NCBI RefSeq assembly: GCF_900110915.1
Contig: NZ_FOFG01000004.1
Span: 124,001-188,000, forward strand
Origin: Faunimonas pinastri
GTDB taxonomy: Bacteria; Pseudomonadota; Alphaproteobacteria; Rhizobiales; Afifellaceae
Direction of reading: 5' to 3'
DNA length: 64,000 nucleotides
Shown here: in pieces, positions 42,854 through 52,650 of the stretch
Layout: each line of letters begins with the position of its first letter
Numbering within the stretch: the stretch's first letter is position 1
Position numbers and translations under genes: made by a program
Notes under the pieces: generated by a model
Database searches by the model: none
Told to the model about the DNA's origin: nothing
The model's input: the letters and a program-made list of their open reading frames with translations, nothing else

Positions 42854-44389
42854 TTACCTGCCGTTGAGGGCCAGCGTCACGAAGTGAAGCTTCCTGCCGG
42901 CGCTGGTGACCAGCAGCAGCGCCGTCTTCCGTCCGGCCTGCCTCAGCTTGCCGACCTTGTCCTGCAGGTCGTCGGGTGAATCCACGGCCGTCTGGTTGAT
43001 CTCCAGCACGACATCGCCGGGCTGCATCTTATTATCCTCGGCAGTGCTGCCGGACGAAACGGCCGTGACCACGAGGCCCCGCACGTCGGGGGCGACGTTG
43101 TACTGCTTGCGGTTTGCCGCCGAGAGCGTTTCCACGGTCATGCCGAGCACCGAGCCGCCTTGCGAATGCGTGCTGGTGCCGCCTTCCGGCTTCGGCTCGT
43201 CGCCCTCCTGCGCCAGCAGGATCGGCACGCGCAGCGTCACCGGCTGCCCGTCGCGGATCACCACCACATCCACCACGCGGCCGGCGGGCGTATCGGCCAC
43301 CAGTCGCGGCAGATCGCGGGAGGTGTTCACGTCCTGCCCGTTGAAGGTGATCACCACGTCTCCCGGACGAAGGCCCGCCTTGGCGGCGGGTCCGCCATCG
43401 GAGATGCCGGCCACCAGCGCCCCATGGGGCTTGTCCATGCCGAGGCTTCGGGCGACCTCGTCGCCGACCTCCTGGATGCGGACGCCGATGAAGCCGCGCC
43501 GCGCCTGCCCGTATTGCCGGAGCTGCTCGATGACGGGGGCCGCGATTTCGGTCGGGACGGCGAAACCGATACCGATCGAGCCACCGGTCGGTGACACGAT
43601 GGCCGTGTTGATGCCGATCACCTCGCCCTCCATGTTGAACAGCGGGCCGCCGGAATTGCCGCGATTGATGGCGGCATCCGTCTGGATGAAACTGTCGTAG
43701 GGGCCGGCATTGATGTCGCGGTTCAACGCGGAGACGATGCCGGCGGTGAGGCTGCCGCCGAAGCCGAAGGGATTGCCGATCGCCAGCACCCAGTCGCCGA
43801 TGCGCAGCTTGCCGGAATCGCCGAACTTCACCGCCGTCAGCGGCAGCTTCGGCGTCACCTTCAGGAGCGCCAGATCTGTTTTCGCGTCATGGCCGACCAG
43901 CTTCGCCGTGAGCTTCGTGCCGTCGGCGAAGCTGGCGATGATCTCGTCGGCGTTCTCGATGACGTGATTGTTGGTGATGATCAGGCCGGAGGCGTCGATC
44001 ACAAAACCGGAGCCGAGCGATTCGACCTTCTTGGGCTTGGCGGGATCCTGTCCCTCCTCGCTGTCGCCCTGCCCATCGCTCCGCTCGTCGCCGCCCTGCT
44101 CCGAGCCGCCCTCGCCCGACGGGTTGGCGGGGTTGCCGAAGTACTGCTGGAAGGGCGAGCCCTGCGGCACGTCGGGCATGGGAAGACCGCCGGACGGGCT
44201 GACCGTGGTGCGTGTGGAGATGTTGACCACCGAGGCCATCAGGCCGGCCGCGAGATCGGCGAAGGACGCGGGCGTGGAACTCGCGACTGCCGGCGTGACG
44301 ATGCCGGGACCGGCCAGGGCAGCCGCAACCATCGCGATGCGGACAGCCGCCCGAGCCATCCGAGCGAAAGACAAAGGTGCCGGATTCAT
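42854..44389 (-). CDS. degP: DegP/Do-family periplasmic serine protease
   Basis: 511 residues. Signal peptide at 1-37 (IAMVAAALAGPGIVTPAVAS). The trypsin-like domain has His142 (LIITNNHVIENADE), Asp172 (HDAKTDLALLKVTP) and Ser246 (INRGNSGGPLFNMEGE), followed by two PDZ domains (GFIGVRIQEVGDEVARSL; RGLVVTAVSSGSTAEDNKMQ). An unusual Gly/Glu/Ser/Asp-rich insert occupies residues 88-118. It degrades or refolds damaged envelope proteins. Directly upstream lie DUF2065, hflC and hflK, a common alphaproteobacterial membrane quality-control cluster. Confidence 0.95.
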   Translation of the reverse strand: MNPAPLSFARMARAAVRIAMVAAALAGPGIVTPAVASSTPASFADLAAGLMASVVNISTRTTVSPSGGLPMPDVPQGSPFQQYFGNPANPSGEGGSEQGGDERSDGQGDSEEGQDPAKPKKVESLGSGFVIDASGLIITNNHVIENADEIIASFADGTKLTAKLVGHDAKTDLALLKVTPKLPLTAVKFGDSGKLRIGDWVLAIGNPFGFGGSLTAGIVSALNRDINAGPYDSFIQTDAAINRGNSGGPLFNMEGEVIGINTAIVSPTGGSIGIGFAVPTEIAAPVIEQLRQYGQARRGFIGVRIQEVGDEVARSLGMDKPHGALVAGISDGGPAAKAGLRPGDVVITFNGQDVNTSRDLPRLVADTPAGRVVDVVVIRDGQPVTLRVPILLAQEGDEPKPEGGTSTHSQGGSVLGMTVETLSAANRKQYNVAPDVRGLVVTAVSSGSTAEDNKMQPGDVVLEINQTAVDSPDDLQDKVGKLRQAGRKTALLLVTSAGRKLHFVTLALNGR

Positions 44390-44453
44390 ATCATCCCCCG
44401 CGGCTGCGGCCCCGGAACAGTCTCCGGAGCCGCGCGGAAGGCAATATAGGGGC

Positions 44454-44639
44454 TCAGCCCCGCGCCATCCAGACGATGCCGAAGCCGAGCAGCGCGAAGC
44501 TCAGCCCGGCGAGGCGCAACGCGTCACCCTTCGATGCCGCGAGATGCCCGGCCATGCGTCGCATCGCGTTGGGAAAGAGGGCGTAGACGATGCCCTCGAT
44601 CACCAGGACGAGACCGATCGCGTCGACCGCATCCTTCAC
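44454..44639 (-). CDS. DUF2065 small membrane protein
   Basis: 61 residues with two hydrophobic helices (AIGLVLVIEGIVYALFP and ALRLAGLSFALLGFGIVWMA) joined by RRMAGHLAASKGDA, the standard DUF2065/YjeT pattern. ATGA overlap with hflC. It is consistently found next to hflKC; function unknown. Confidence 0.92.
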   Translation of the reverse strand: MKDAVDAIGLVLVIEGIVYALFPNAMRRMAGHLAASKGDALRLAGLSFALLGFGIVWMARG

Positions 44640-45541
44640 TGCGCCGCTCCGGCGGCGGGAGGCGTGGGAGCGCCTCCCGGAGACTTCAGGTAACGGAAGA
44701 ACTCCGAGTCCGGTGACAGGACCAGCGTTCCGTTACTGCCCTCCAGCGCGGTGCGATAGGCGCCGAGCGAGCGGTAGAAGGCGAAGAAGTCGGGGTCCTT
44801 GGCAAAGGCCGTGGCCAGAACCCGGCCCCGCTCCGCGTCGCCCTGACCGCGCAGGATATCGGCGTCGCGCGTGGCGTCGGCCACGGCCACGACAGCCTTG
44901 CGGTCCGCTTCCGCCCGAATGCCGGCAGCGCGCTGCGTACCCATGGCGCGGAGCTGGGCGGCTTCCGCCAGTCGCTCCGCCTTCATGCGGTCGAAGGTCT
45001 GCTGCGAGACTTCCGGAAGGAGATCCGTGCGCTTGATTCGGACATCGACGATATCGATACCGATGCCGGCCGCTATCGGCCGGATCCTGTCGCGCACTTC
45101 CACCATCATCTGCTGGCGTTCCGCCGACAGCGCGTCCTCGAAGCTTCGCTGGCCGTACACGCTGCGCAGCGCCGAGTTCAACTGCGTGCGCAGGTTGTCC
45201 TGCGCCTGCGCGAGGTTGCCCGCCATGTTCTCGCGGAACTTGCGGGGGTCGGAGATGCGGAAGGCGAGGAACGCGTCGACGAGATAGCGGCGGCCGTCGC
45301 GGACCTGCACGCCCAGATCGTCGATGTCGAAGCTCATCAGCCGCTTGTCGACATAGCTGACGGTTTCCACGAGGCTCGTGGGCACCTTGAAGTAGAGGCC
45401 GGGCTTGTCCACCACGCGGCGGATCTCGCCCCAGCGCAGCACCAGCGCCTGCTGGTTGGCATAGACCACGAAGAGCGAGGAATAGGCCAGGAACAGGAGG
45501 ACGAGAAGGCCGATCAGGCCGGCATAGAAGCGCCGCATCAC
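44636..45541 (-). CDS. hflC: HflC, FtsH protease modulator
   Basis: 301 residues. One N-terminal membrane helix (AGLIGLLVLLFLAYSSLFVV) then a periplasmic SPFH/band-7 domain: FVVYANQQALVLRWGEIRRV, GIDIVDVRIKRTDLLPEVSQ and GTQRAAGIRAEADRKAVVAV in the coiled-coil part. With HflK it builds the cage around FtsH and modulates its proteolysis. ATGA overlaps with both hflK and DUF2065 make this a three-gene unit. Confidence 0.96.
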   Translation of the reverse strand: MMRRFYAGLIGLLVLLFLAYSSLFVVYANQQALVLRWGEIRRVVDKPGLYFKVPTSLVETVSYVDKRLMSFDIDDLGVQVRDGRRYLVDAFLAFRISDPRKFRENMAGNLAQAQDNLRTQLNSALRSVYGQRSFEDALSAERQQMMVEVRDRIRPIAAGIGIDIVDVRIKRTDLLPEVSQQTFDRMKAERLAEAAQLRAMGTQRAAGIRAEADRKAVVAVADATRDADILRGQGDAERGRVLATAFAKDPDFFAFYRSLGAYRTALEGSNGTLVLSPDSEFFRYLKSPGGAPTPPAAGAAQ

Positions 45542-46716
45542 TGGCCTCCCATGTCGGACGCCGACAGCGTCGGCAGCGCCTGCTGCTGCACCGACGCGAC
45601 GTCCGATTCGGCCGACCCGGAGGCGGCCGGCGGCGGCGCGATCGAGGCGCGAGCCTGCCCGCTCGCATTCAGCGGCAGATAGGGCAGGATGTTGCCCACG
45701 CCCTTGTCGATGATGATCTTGTTGGAGTTCTTCAAGACGTCCTCAAGCGTCTCCAGATAAAGGCGACGGCGGCTGATGTCGGGCGAGGCCTGATAGGAGC
45801 CGAGAACGAAGGTGAAACGCTGCGCCTCGCCCTGCCCTTCGGCGATCATCTGGTCCTTGTAGCCGGCGGCCTGGCCGCGGATCTGAGCCGCCTGCGCATT
45901 GGCGTCGCCGAGCTTCTTGTTGGCATATTGCTCGGCCTCGCGCTGGTAGCGATCGAGATCCTGCTGGGCGCGCTGCACTTCCTCGAAAGCGTCGGCCACC
46001 TGCTCGGGCGGATCGGCCTTTTCAAGCTGCACGCCGATCACGGTGATGCCGGCGCCATAGGTATCGAGCGTGCCCTGCAGCAAGGCGAGAACCTGGCCTT
46101 CCACCTCGGCGCGCTTTTCCGTGCGCACATCTTCCGCACGTGCGCGACCGACATATTCGCGCATGGCGCTGTCGGCGATGCGGGTGACGAAATCATCCGC
46201 GCCCGCCACGTTGAAAAGGTATTTCTTCGGATCGCTGACGCGCCAGATCACCGTGAAGGTGACATTGACGATATTCTGGTCCGCCGACAACATCAGGCCG
46301 GAAGTCTGGCCGCCGCGATCGGTGTTGGAGCCGATGGAGGTGCGGCGCTGGCGAATGGAAACCTTCTCGACCGTCTCGATCGGCCACAGCATGAAATGCG
46401 GGCCCGGCTCGGCCACTTCCTGCTTGGGCTTGCCGAAGACGAGTTCCTGGCCGAGCTCGTCCGGCTGCACCGTGTAGATGCATTCCATCAGCCAGACGCC
46501 GAGAAGCACGAGAACAACAAGGGCGCCGATCGCGAGATTGCCACGACCGCCCGAAGGCATGAGCGTGCGCAGGCGGTCCTGGCTTTGCCGCAGCAGGTCG
46601 TTCAGATCGGGAGGAGAATTGGGACCCCGGGGAGGCTGCTGCGGGCCGGAGCCCCAGGGGCCGCCGCCTTTCCAGCCGTTTCCACCGCCATCACCGGTGT
46701 TGTTGTTCCAGGGCAT
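45538..46716 (-). CDS. hflK: HflK, FtsH protease modulator
   Basis: 392 residues. A Gly/Pro-rich cytoplasmic N-terminus (NNNTGDGGGNGWKGGGPWGS), one membrane helix (LAIGALVVLVLLGVWLMECI), then the band-7 domain (YTVQPDELGQELVFGKPKQE; NVTFTVIWRVSDPKKYLFNV) and a coiled coil with VQRAQQDLDRYQREAEQYAN. Partner of HflC in the FtsH-regulating complex. It is the first gene of hflK-hflC-DUF2065. Confidence 0.96.
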   Translation of the reverse strand: MPWNNNTGDGGGNGWKGGGPWGSGPQQPPRGPNSPPDLNDLLRQSQDRLRTLMPSGGRGNLAIGALVVLVLLGVWLMECIYTVQPDELGQELVFGKPKQEVAEPGPHFMLWPIETVEKVSIRQRRTSIGSNTDRGGQTSGLMLSADQNIVNVTFTVIWRVSDPKKYLFNVAGADDFVTRIADSAMREYVGRARAEDVRTEKRAEVEGQVLALLQGTLDTYGAGITVIGVQLEKADPPEQVADAFEEVQRAQQDLDRYQREAEQYANKKLGDANAQAAQIRGQAAGYKDQMIAEGQGEAQRFTFVLGSYQASPDISRRRLYLETLEDVLKNSNKIIIDKGVGNILPYLPLNASGQARASIAPPPAASGSAESDVASVQQQALPTLSASDMGGQ

Positions 46717-46814
46717 CCCGCCTCCAATGCTTCAAGAGGTCGCATATAGATGAGGGAACCCGCCGTCACAACGCCGCCGATTTGACCCGGCTGGCGATCG
46801 GGCTTCGCCGCCGG

Positions 46815-47357
46815 TCAGCGCAGCCGTTCGTAGACGTGAAGCTCGGCCGTCGCGTCGTCGCCGGGCGACGGGAGAATCGCTTCGCGGCTTACTTCCTTCC
46901 ACTCGTCCCGGCCGATCTCCGGAAATGTCACCGCCCCGACGGGAGACACGTTCACGCGGGAAAGACAGATACGGTCGGCGCGATCCATGAAGCGGCGGTA
47001 GATCTCGCCGCCACCGATGACACAGACTTCCGAAACCCCGGATTTCAGCGCTTCCGCCCGGGCGACCTCCAGCGCTTCGTCGGGATCGCCGGCATGGACG
47101 ACTCCTTCGGGTAATGCGCCTTGCGAACGGCTGACGACGATGTTCAGCCGCCCCTCCAGAGGCTTCGGCAGGCTCTCGAACGTCTTGCGTCCCATGATGA
47201 CCGGCTTGCCCATGGTGCGGGCGCGAAACCCCTTCATGTCCTCGCGGACGCGCCACGGAATGCTGTTGTCCGCGCCGATCACATTATTGTTGGCCACGGC
47301 AACGACGATGACGACCAGCGGCTCGGGCGCTCGGGCCCCGGAAGCGCTTTCCGTCAT
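46815..47357 (-). CDS. folA: Dihydrofolate reductase
   Basis: 180 residues. [20 protein letters not shown] at residues 18-37 contains the Trp of the active site; [20 protein letters not shown] and [20 protein letters not shown] carry the NADPH site, and [20 protein letters not shown] follows. It regenerates tetrahydrofolate after thymidylate synthesis. It overlaps thyA by ATGA, so both are made from one message. Confidence 0.96.
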   Translation of the reverse strand: MTESASGARAPEPLVVIVVAVANNNVIGADNSIPWRVREDMKGFRARTMGKPVIMGRKTFESLPKPLEGRLNIVVSRSQGALPEGVVHAGDPDEALEVARAEALKSGVSEVCVIGGGEIYRRFMDRADRICLSRVNVSPVGAVTFPEIGRDEWKEVSREAILPSPGDDATAELHVYERLR

Positions 47358-48148
47358 ACCGCGACCGCCGCCTTGATATGGGGATGCGGATCGTAGGCCT
47401 CTATCGTCACGTCATCGTAGACGAAGTCGAAGATCGAGCTTCGCTCGGGGTTGAGCACCAGCTTCGGCAGCGGGCGCGGCGCACGGGAAAGCTGCTCGCG
47501 CGCCTGCTCGAAATGGTTGCTGTAGAGATGCGCGTCGCCCAGCGTGTGGATGAAATCGCCGGGCTGGAGGCCCGAGGCCTGCGCCATCATCGCCGTGAGC
47601 AACGCATAGGACGCGATGTTGAAGGGTACGCCCAGGAAGATGTCGCCGGAGCGCTGGTAGAGCTGGCAGGACAACCGGCCATCCGACACGTAGAATTGGA
47701 ACAGGCAGTGGCAGGGCGGCAGCGCCATCTCCGCGATCTCGGCCGGATTCCAGGCCGTGACCACCAGCCGCCGCGAATCGGGGTTGCGGCGGATCTCGTT
47801 CTGCACCCAGGCCAGCTGGTCGATGCTCGATCCGTCGGAACTCGGCCACGAGCGCCATTGCTGGCCGTAGACCGGGCCGAGGTCGCCGTTCTCGTCCGCC
47901 CAGTCATCCCAGATCCGAACGCCGTTATCCTGCAGGTAACGGACATTGGTGTCGCCGGCGATGAACCAGAGCAGCTCATGCACGATGGAGCGGATGTGCA
48001 GCTTCTTGGTCGTCAGCAGGGGGAAACCGTCGGCCAGATCGAATCGCATCTGGTGGCCGAAGACCGAACGGGTGCCCGTGCCCGTGCGGTCGCTCCGGTC
48101 GGTGCCCTCATGCAGGACGCGGGAAAGGAGGTCGAGATACTGGCGCAT
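47354..48148 (-). CDS. thyA: Thymidylate synthase
   Basis: 264 residues, the standard length. [20 protein letters not shown] carries the phosphate-binding region, [20 protein letters not shown] and [20 protein letters not shown] the catalytic Cys, and [20 protein letters not shown] plus [14 protein letters not shown] the dUMP and folate site. It methylates dUMP with methylenetetrahydrofolate and couples to the downstream folA. Confidence 0.97.
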   Translation of the reverse strand: MRQYLDLLSRVLHEGTDRSDRTGTGTRSVFGHQMRFDLADGFPLLTTKKLHIRSIVHELLWFIAGDTNVRYLQDNGVRIWDDWADENGDLGPVYGQQWRSWPSSDGSSIDQLAWVQNEIRRNPDSRRLVVTAWNPAEIAEMALPPCHCLFQFYVSDGRLSCQLYQRSGDIFLGVPFNIASYALLTAMMAQASGLQPGDFIHTLGDAHLYSNHFEQAREQLSRAPRPLPKLVLNPERSSIFDFVYDDVTIEAYDPHPHIKAAVAV

Positions 48149-48158
48149 GGTCGGTCCC

Positions 48159-48704
48159 TTACTCCAACCGCGATGCGCCTGCGAGTCGGATTGCTTCCCA
48201 CTCCGGCCGAAGCACCGCCATGATCAACTGGTCGCGGAACTCCCCGTTCATGTAGACGCTGCTGCGCTCCACGCCCTCCGCCTGGAAGCCGACAGCCTGA
48301 TAGGTGCGCCGCGCCCGGAGATTTTCCGGGAAGAGCCCGAGCCACACGCGATGGGCATCCGTCTCGTCGAAGATCCGCGAGACCACTGCCGCCAGCATGC
48401 GCCTTCCATGCCCCTGCCCCGGCTGCCGCACCGCGATCCGACGCACCAGGGCCTTGCGATTCGCCGCCCCCCAGAACTCGACGAGAACGAAGCCCGCGGG
48501 CACTCCGTCCTTCTGGCCGATGAAATACGCGAAGGAGGGATCGGCGAAAGCCTGGCGGTGGCGCGCCTCCTCCCAGCGTCCGACGAACCGCTCGTATCCC
48601 TCGCCGCGCTCGGTCGCCATGATGAAGGGAATGTCCGCGGGGCTGGCTCGACGAAGCGGGAAGTCTCCCTGCGGAGACGGTGCAGGCTGGGCGTTGGCGT
48701 TCAT
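48159..48704 (-). CDS. GNAT family N-acetyltransferase
   Basis: 181 residues from ATG 48704. RimJ-like [24 protein letters not shown] at the start, acetyl-CoA loop [20 protein letters not shown], and [20 protein letters not shown] with [20 protein letters not shown]. The acceptor is unknown. It lies 10 bases upstream of thyA and is divergent from the tmRNA gene, so it probably heads a GNAT-thyA-folA transcript. Confidence 0.9.
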   Translation of the reverse strand: MNANAQPAPSPQGDFPLRRASPADIPFIMATERGEGYERFVGRWEEARHRQAFADPSFAYFIGQKDGVPAGFVLVEFWGAANRKALVRRIAVRQPGQGHGRRMLAAVVSRIFDETDAHRVWLGLFPENLRARRTYQAVGFQAEGVERSSVYMNGEFRDQLIMAVLRPEWEAIRLAGASRLE

Positions 48705-48733
48705 GAAACCCCGATCATTTGCACCACGGGGCT

Positions 48734-48761
48734 TTGCAACCTCGCGGACCTTGCCTATATT
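48734..48761 (+). promoter_or_regulatory. Sigma70-like promoter of ssrA
   Basis: TTGCAA (48734-48739), a 16-base spacer, and TATATT (48756-48761). Predicted transcription start is near 48769, just before the first hairpin of the pre-tmRNA. Confidence 0.65.
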
Positions 48762-48768
48762 CGTTTCG

Positions 48769-49082
48769 TGCCGGTCGCACCGGCTATGGCGATAAACGAC
48801 CATCGTAATAAACCTATCGGACCCGGGGGCGGTACCCGGCGCCTCCACCACCAACGGTCTTCAGGACCGCTGCTGCTGGGGGCGAAACAGGATCGACGAG
48901 GGCGTAAAGGGTGTGTTTTTGCTCGGCATGGTACCGCCGTTATCGGGCTCTTAAAATAGTTGCCAATGACAACTATGCTCCGGTTGCTGTCGCCGCGTAA
49001 TGCGGTGCCGGTAATGGAAATCAAGTCCTAGGGGGTAGCACTTCTGGGCGGGGTTCGGAGGCACCTGGCAACAGAAGCCTCC
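48769..49082 (+). ncRNA. ssrA: tmRNA, circularly permuted two-piece form
   Basis: The acceptor piece comes first and ends CGCCTCC-ACCA at 48840-48850, with a T arm CCGGG-GGCGGTA-CCCGG just before it. After an internal spacer (48851-48877) the coding piece starts GGGGGCG at 48878, which pairs with CGCCTCC to rebuild the acceptor stem; GAAACAGGATCGACGAG follows, as in tmRNA 5' ends. The tag frame at 48962-49000 reads ANDNYAPVAVAA then TAA, a typical alphaproteobacterial degradation tag. Outer ends are approximate; a GGAGGC/GCCTCC hairpin (49057-49082) followed by T-rich sequence may end it. It rescues stalled ribosomes. sspB lies directly downstream. Confidence 0.92.
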
Positions 49083-49177
49083 ACTTCCTCCTTTTATTTC
49101 TGTCTTTCCCCTGCTCGTTCGCCGCATGCGCTCGTGGGCCATTGCAAGCTGCGTCCTCCCGACGTAGATTCCGCGCG

Positions 49178-49693
49178 ATGTCGGAAGATCTGATCCGTTA
49201 TGACGTGCTTGCGCAGGAAGCCCTGCGCGGTGTCGTTCGCAAGGTTTTGTCCGAGGTGGCCCAGACAGGGCTCCCCGGCGAGCACCACTTCTTTATCACC
49301 TTCGATACGCGTTCTCCCGGCGTCCGGATCTCTTCCCGCCTCCGGGGACAGTATCCGGAGGAGATGACGATCGTCCTGCAGCACCAGTTCTGGGACCTGA
49401 ATATCGGGGACCAGCAGTTCGAGGTCGGGTTGTCCTTTCATGGCATTCCCGAGCGGCTCGTGGTGCCCTATCCCGCGATCAAGAGCTTCGTCGATCCGCA
49501 TGCGAGCTTCGGCCTGAAGTTCGACCTGCCGGAAGAGGCGGAGCAGGCAACGGACGCGCCTGTCGACGTCGTGGCGGAGGTCGAGGGACCGGAAGTCGCG
49601 GCCGGGGCGCCCGAAGCGCAGGAAGAGCCGGCCAAGCAGGGCCCGGCCGCCGAGGTCGTGTCGCTGGACGCCTTCCGCAAGAAGAACGGCTAG
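49178..49693 (+). CDS. sspB: SspB, ClpXP specificity-enhancing factor
   Basis: 171 residues from ATG 49178. The alphaproteobacterial SspB pattern is IRYDVLAQEALRGVVRKVLS, HHFFITFDTRSPGVRISSRL, MTIVLQHQFWDLNIGDQQFE and FEVGLSFHGIPERLVVPYPA; an acidic linker follows, and the C-terminal VVSLDAFRKKNG is the ClpX-binding tail. It tethers ssrA-tagged proteins to ClpX. Its gene starts about 100 bases after the tmRNA gene, so tag and adaptor are neighbours. Confidence 0.95.
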   Translation: MSEDLIRYDVLAQEALRGVVRKVLSEVAQTGLPGEHHFFITFDTRSPGVRISSRLRGQYPEEMTIVLQHQFWDLNIGDQQFEVGLSFHGIPERLVVPYPAIKSFVDPHASFGLKFDLPEEAEQATDAPVDVVAEVEGPEVAAGAPEAQEEPAKQGPAAEVVSLDAFRKKNG

Positions 49694-49881
49694 CGCCGCC
49701 ACTCGCCCTTTCGGATCGGGCCGCGCGCATGATCGCGGCGCCGCGCTTCGCAACCTTCGAAGGTCTTGCATCGGCTCCGGTCAGATGGGAAAAGGCTGCG
49801 TCGGCGTTTCCGCCGATGCCCGCCTGCACCTGATCTCGCCCGGTGCAGACGTCTCGTGCCCATGAGACCAGGACTGATTCA

Positions 49882-51282
49882 ATGACCGGAACACGCACGG
49901 AAACCGATTCCTTCGGGCCGCTGGAAGTCCCCTCCGACAAGTATTGGGGCGCCCAGACGCAGCGCTCCCTGCAGAACTTCAAGATCGGCACGGAGACGAT
50001 GCCCGCCCCCCTGGTCCGGGCGCTCGGCATCATCAAGCGCGCCGCTGCGCTCGCCAACCAGAACCTCGACATGCTTGACGAGAAGCTTGCAAGGGCGATC
50101 TCCGACGCGGCGCAGGAAGTGATCGACGGCAAGCTCAACGACAACTTCCCGCTCGTCGTGTGGCAGACCGGCTCCGGCACGCAGACCAACATGAACGCCA
50201 ACGAGGTGATCTCCAACCGGGCGATCGAACTTCTCGGCGGCGAGATGGGCTCCAAGAAGCCGATCCACCCGAACGACCACGTCAACCGCAGCCAGTCCTC
50301 CAACGATACCTTCCCGACCGCGATGCACATCGCCGCGGCGGAGCAGATCGTCCACCTGCTGGTGCCGGCGTTGCAGCACCTGCGCGACGCGCTGCATGCC
50401 AAGGCGGAAGCGTTCAAGGACATCATCAAGATCGGCCGCACGCATACGCAGGACGCCACCCCGGTCACGCTCGGCCAGGAATTCTCCGGCTATGTCGCGC
50501 AGCTGGAATACGGCATCCGGCGCGTCAAGGATTCGGTCGACTACCTCTTCGAGCTGGCGCAGGGCGGCACCGCCGTCGGCACGGGCCTCAACGCCCATCC
50601 GAAATTCGCGGAGGCTTTCGCCGAGCAGGTCGCCGAGTCGACCGGCCTGCCCTTCCGCACCGCCCCGAACAAGTTCGAGGCGCTCGCCGCCCACGACGCC
50701 TATGTCTTCGTGCACGGCGCGCTGAACACCGTCGCGGTGTCGCTCTTCAAGATCGCCAACGACATCCGCTTCCTGGGCTCCGGCCCGCGTTCGGGCCTCG
50801 GCGAACTGAACCTGCCGGAAAACGAGCCGGGCTCCTCCATCATGCCGGGCAAGGTCAACCCGACCCAGTGCGAGGCCATGACCATGGTCTGCGCGCAGGT
50901 GATGGGCAACCAGACCACCGTCACGATCGCCGGCAGCCAGGGTCATTTCGAGCTCAACGTCTTCAAGCCGGTGCTCGCCTTCAACATGCTGCAGTCGATC
51001 CGGCTCCTGGCCGACGCCTCCAATTCCTTCGCCGACAATTGCGTGGTCGGGATCGAGGCGAACGAGGCGCGAATCAAGGACCTGATGGAGCGTTCGCTGA
51101 TGCTGGTGACGGCGCTGGCCCCGAAGATCGGCTACGACAACGCGACCAAGGTCGCCAAGACCGCCCACAAGAACGGCACGACGCTTCGCGAGGAGGCCGT
51201 CCGCCTCGGTTTCGTAACGGAAGCGGAGTTTGACGAGGTCGTTCGCCCCGAGCACATGATCGGACCGAACGCGGCCGGCTGA
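49882..51282 (+). CDS. fumC: Fumarate hydratase, class II
   Basis: 466 residues. [20 protein letters not shown] at the start, [20 protein letters not shown], and the superfamily signature [17 protein letters not shown] with the catalytic Ser loop; [20 protein letters not shown] is the substrate region. Interconverts fumarate and malate in the TCA cycle without an iron-sulfur cluster. An ATG 13 codons upstream is a weaker start. The next two small genes follow on the same strand. Confidence 0.97.
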   Translation: MTGTRTETDSFGPLEVPSDKYWGAQTQRSLQNFKIGTETMPAPLVRALGIIKRAAALANQNLDMLDEKLARAISDAAQEVIDGKLNDNFPLVVWQTGSGTQTNMNANEVISNRAIELLGGEMGSKKPIHPNDHVNRSQSSNDTFPTAMHIAAAEQIVHLLVPALQHLRDALHAKAEAFKDIIKIGRTHTQDATPVTLGQEFSGYVAQLEYGIRRVKDSVDYLFELAQGGTAVGTGLNAHPKFAEAFAEQVAESTGLPFRTAPNKFEALAAHDAYVFVHGALNTVAVSLFKIANDIRFLGSGPRSGLGELNLPENEPGSSIMPGKVNPTQCEAMTMVCAQVMGNQTTVTIAGSQGHFELNVFKPVLAFNMLQSIRLLADASNSFADNCVVGIEANEARIKDLMERSLMLVTALAPKIGYDNATKVAKTAHKNGTTLREEAVRLGFVTEAEFDEVVRPEHMIGPNAAG

Positions 51283-51315
51283 TCCCGGCCGGTCGATCGC
51301 GAGGAACTGAAGCCA

Positions 51316-51573
51316 ATGGTCGAGCCGATCAATCTGCGTCTGGCTCGCAAGAGAAAGGCCCGCGACGAAGCCGCGGGCCAGGCGGCCGCTAACCGCGTCG
51401 CCTTCGGCCGCACGAAGGCCGAAAAGCAGGGCACGGCGCTGGAACAAGAGAAAGCGGGCCGAGCCCTTGAAGGTCACCGCCGGCCGCGCGAAAGCTCCGG
51501 CCCGACCGGAGAAGTTCCCGGAGATTCCGGGGCCGCGTCCGGGCCTGACGCCCCTTCCCGCCCCAAACGCTGA
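51316..51573 (+). CDS. DUF4169 small protein
   Basis: 85 residues. The N-terminus VEPINLRLARKRKARDEAAG and NRVAFGRTKAEKQG match the DUF4169 pattern of basic, helical, probably nucleic-acid- or ribosome-associated small proteins. The Pro/Ser/Gly-rich tail is variable. It lies 33 bases after fumC and just before a ribbon-helix-helix gene, an order common in rhizobial genomes. Function unknown. Confidence 0.88.
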   Translation: MVEPINLRLARKRKARDEAAGQAAANRVAFGRTKAEKQGTALEQEKAGRALEGHRRPRESSGPTGEVPGDSGAASGPDAPSRPKR

Positions 51574-51583
51574 CCTGACCATC

Positions 51584-51808
51584 ATGAAAAAGCGATCGGT
51601 CACCCTGCAGGGCCATTCCACCAGCGTCTCGGTGGAGGAACCCTTCTGGCAGGAACTGAAGCGCATGGCCGCCGCGGGAAATCTGTCCCTCTCGCAGTTG
51701 ATCTCCGGCATCGATGAGGCGCGCGGTACGGAGAACCTGTCCTCGGCTCTCCGGCTGGCCGTGCTTCAGGATCTCAAGACTCGGCTGGAAACCTCCGCCC
51801 TCACCTGA
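51584..51808 (+). CDS. Ribbon-helix-helix domain protein
   Basis: 74 residues starting at ATG 51584 (MKKRSVTLQGHSTSVSVEEP). The strand-helix-helix pattern continues with FWQELKRMAAAGNLSLSQLI, and the C-terminal helix is SALRLAVLQDLKTRLE. It fits the RHH_4 group, often annotated as aryl-sulfate-sulfotransferase-like, of unknown role; DNA binding is expected from the fold. Downstream is a decayed insertion sequence. Confidence 0.88.
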   Translation: MKKRSVTLQGHSTSVSVEEPFWQELKRMAAAGNLSLSQLISGIDEARGTENLSSALRLAVLQDLKTRLETSALT

Positions 51809-51862
51809 GCCTGGGGCGGATCGACATTCAGGATTCCCAGACGGGTAGAGTGTTGATTCATA

Positions 51863-52650
51863 GGGTTCCCTGCGGGAGCGCGGAGCGGATTATGACGAGC
51901 AAGCGCTGTGAGGTAGACCACAGGCAGTGAGCACGGTCGCGCCGTTGCTGCCGGGGCAGGCTGGAGATCCGGGCCGTGCAGGGTCGGACAACCCTTGTTC
52001 GTGATGGACGTTTGTGGGGGGCAGCGCTCAGGCGCGCATCGGTGTGACCTGCCGGAGCGCTACGGCCAATGGAAGACGGTGCATCGCCGCTCAAGCCGCT
52101 GGTGTCATGCCGGGGTGTGGGAGCGAGCCTTCGAGGCACTCACCGCCGATCGCGACAACCTGTACCTCGTGATCGACAGCACCATCGTTCGCGCGCACCA
52201 GCAGGCCGCGAGCGGGGCTCTGGATCAGTTGCTGGGGCGTTCGCGAGGCGGACTGACCACCAGGATCCACACGCTGGCAGACGCGCTCCGTCGGCCGTTG
52301 CGGTTCATCATCACCGCAGGCCAGCGGCGACATCACACAAGTACCTATCTCCCGAGAACTCCACGCCGGAAGCGCCGTGCTCTCCGCCGAAGCCTATGGC
52401 AGCAATGCCTTGCGCGCCACCATCGCCAGCATGAACGTCCTAGCGGTGATCCCCTCCAACCTCTTCCGCATGATTTCCATTCCCCACGACGCGATCGCCT
52501 ACAAGCACCGCAACCTCATCGAGCGGCGGTTCAGAAGACTCAAACACTTCCGCCGCTTCGCCATCCGTTACGATCGCCGCACCATCCATTTCACCGGCTT
52601 CGTCCACCTCGCCGCCATGATGATCTGGCTACGCTGAACGTCGATCGCCC
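51863..52650 (+). mobile_element. IS5-family (IS427-group-like) insertion sequence remnant
   Basis: The element is defined by the transposase remains. Likely ends are TA-GGGTTCC at 51861-51869 and GATCGCCC-TA at 52643-52652, but the inverted repeats are only weakly alike, so the borders are approximate. It lies between the ribbon-helix-helix gene and the 3' end of the AsmA-like gene, whose stop codon falls at the right border. Confidence 0.55.
51892..52637 (+). pseudogene. IS5-family transposase, broken by frameshifts
   Basis: The N-terminal MTSKRCEVDHRQ runs into a stop; a second frame continues STVAPLLPGQAGDPGRAGSD; a third (from about 51985) gives DLPERYGQWKTVHRRSSRWC, DNLYLVIDSTIVRAHQQAAS with the DDE Asp, and LLGRSRGGLTTRIHTLAD. 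After about 52320 the frame shifts again to MNVLAVIPSNLFRMISIPHD and RNLIERRFRRLKHFRRFAIR with the DDE Glu. At least three frameshifts mean no active transposase. Confidence 0.88.
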
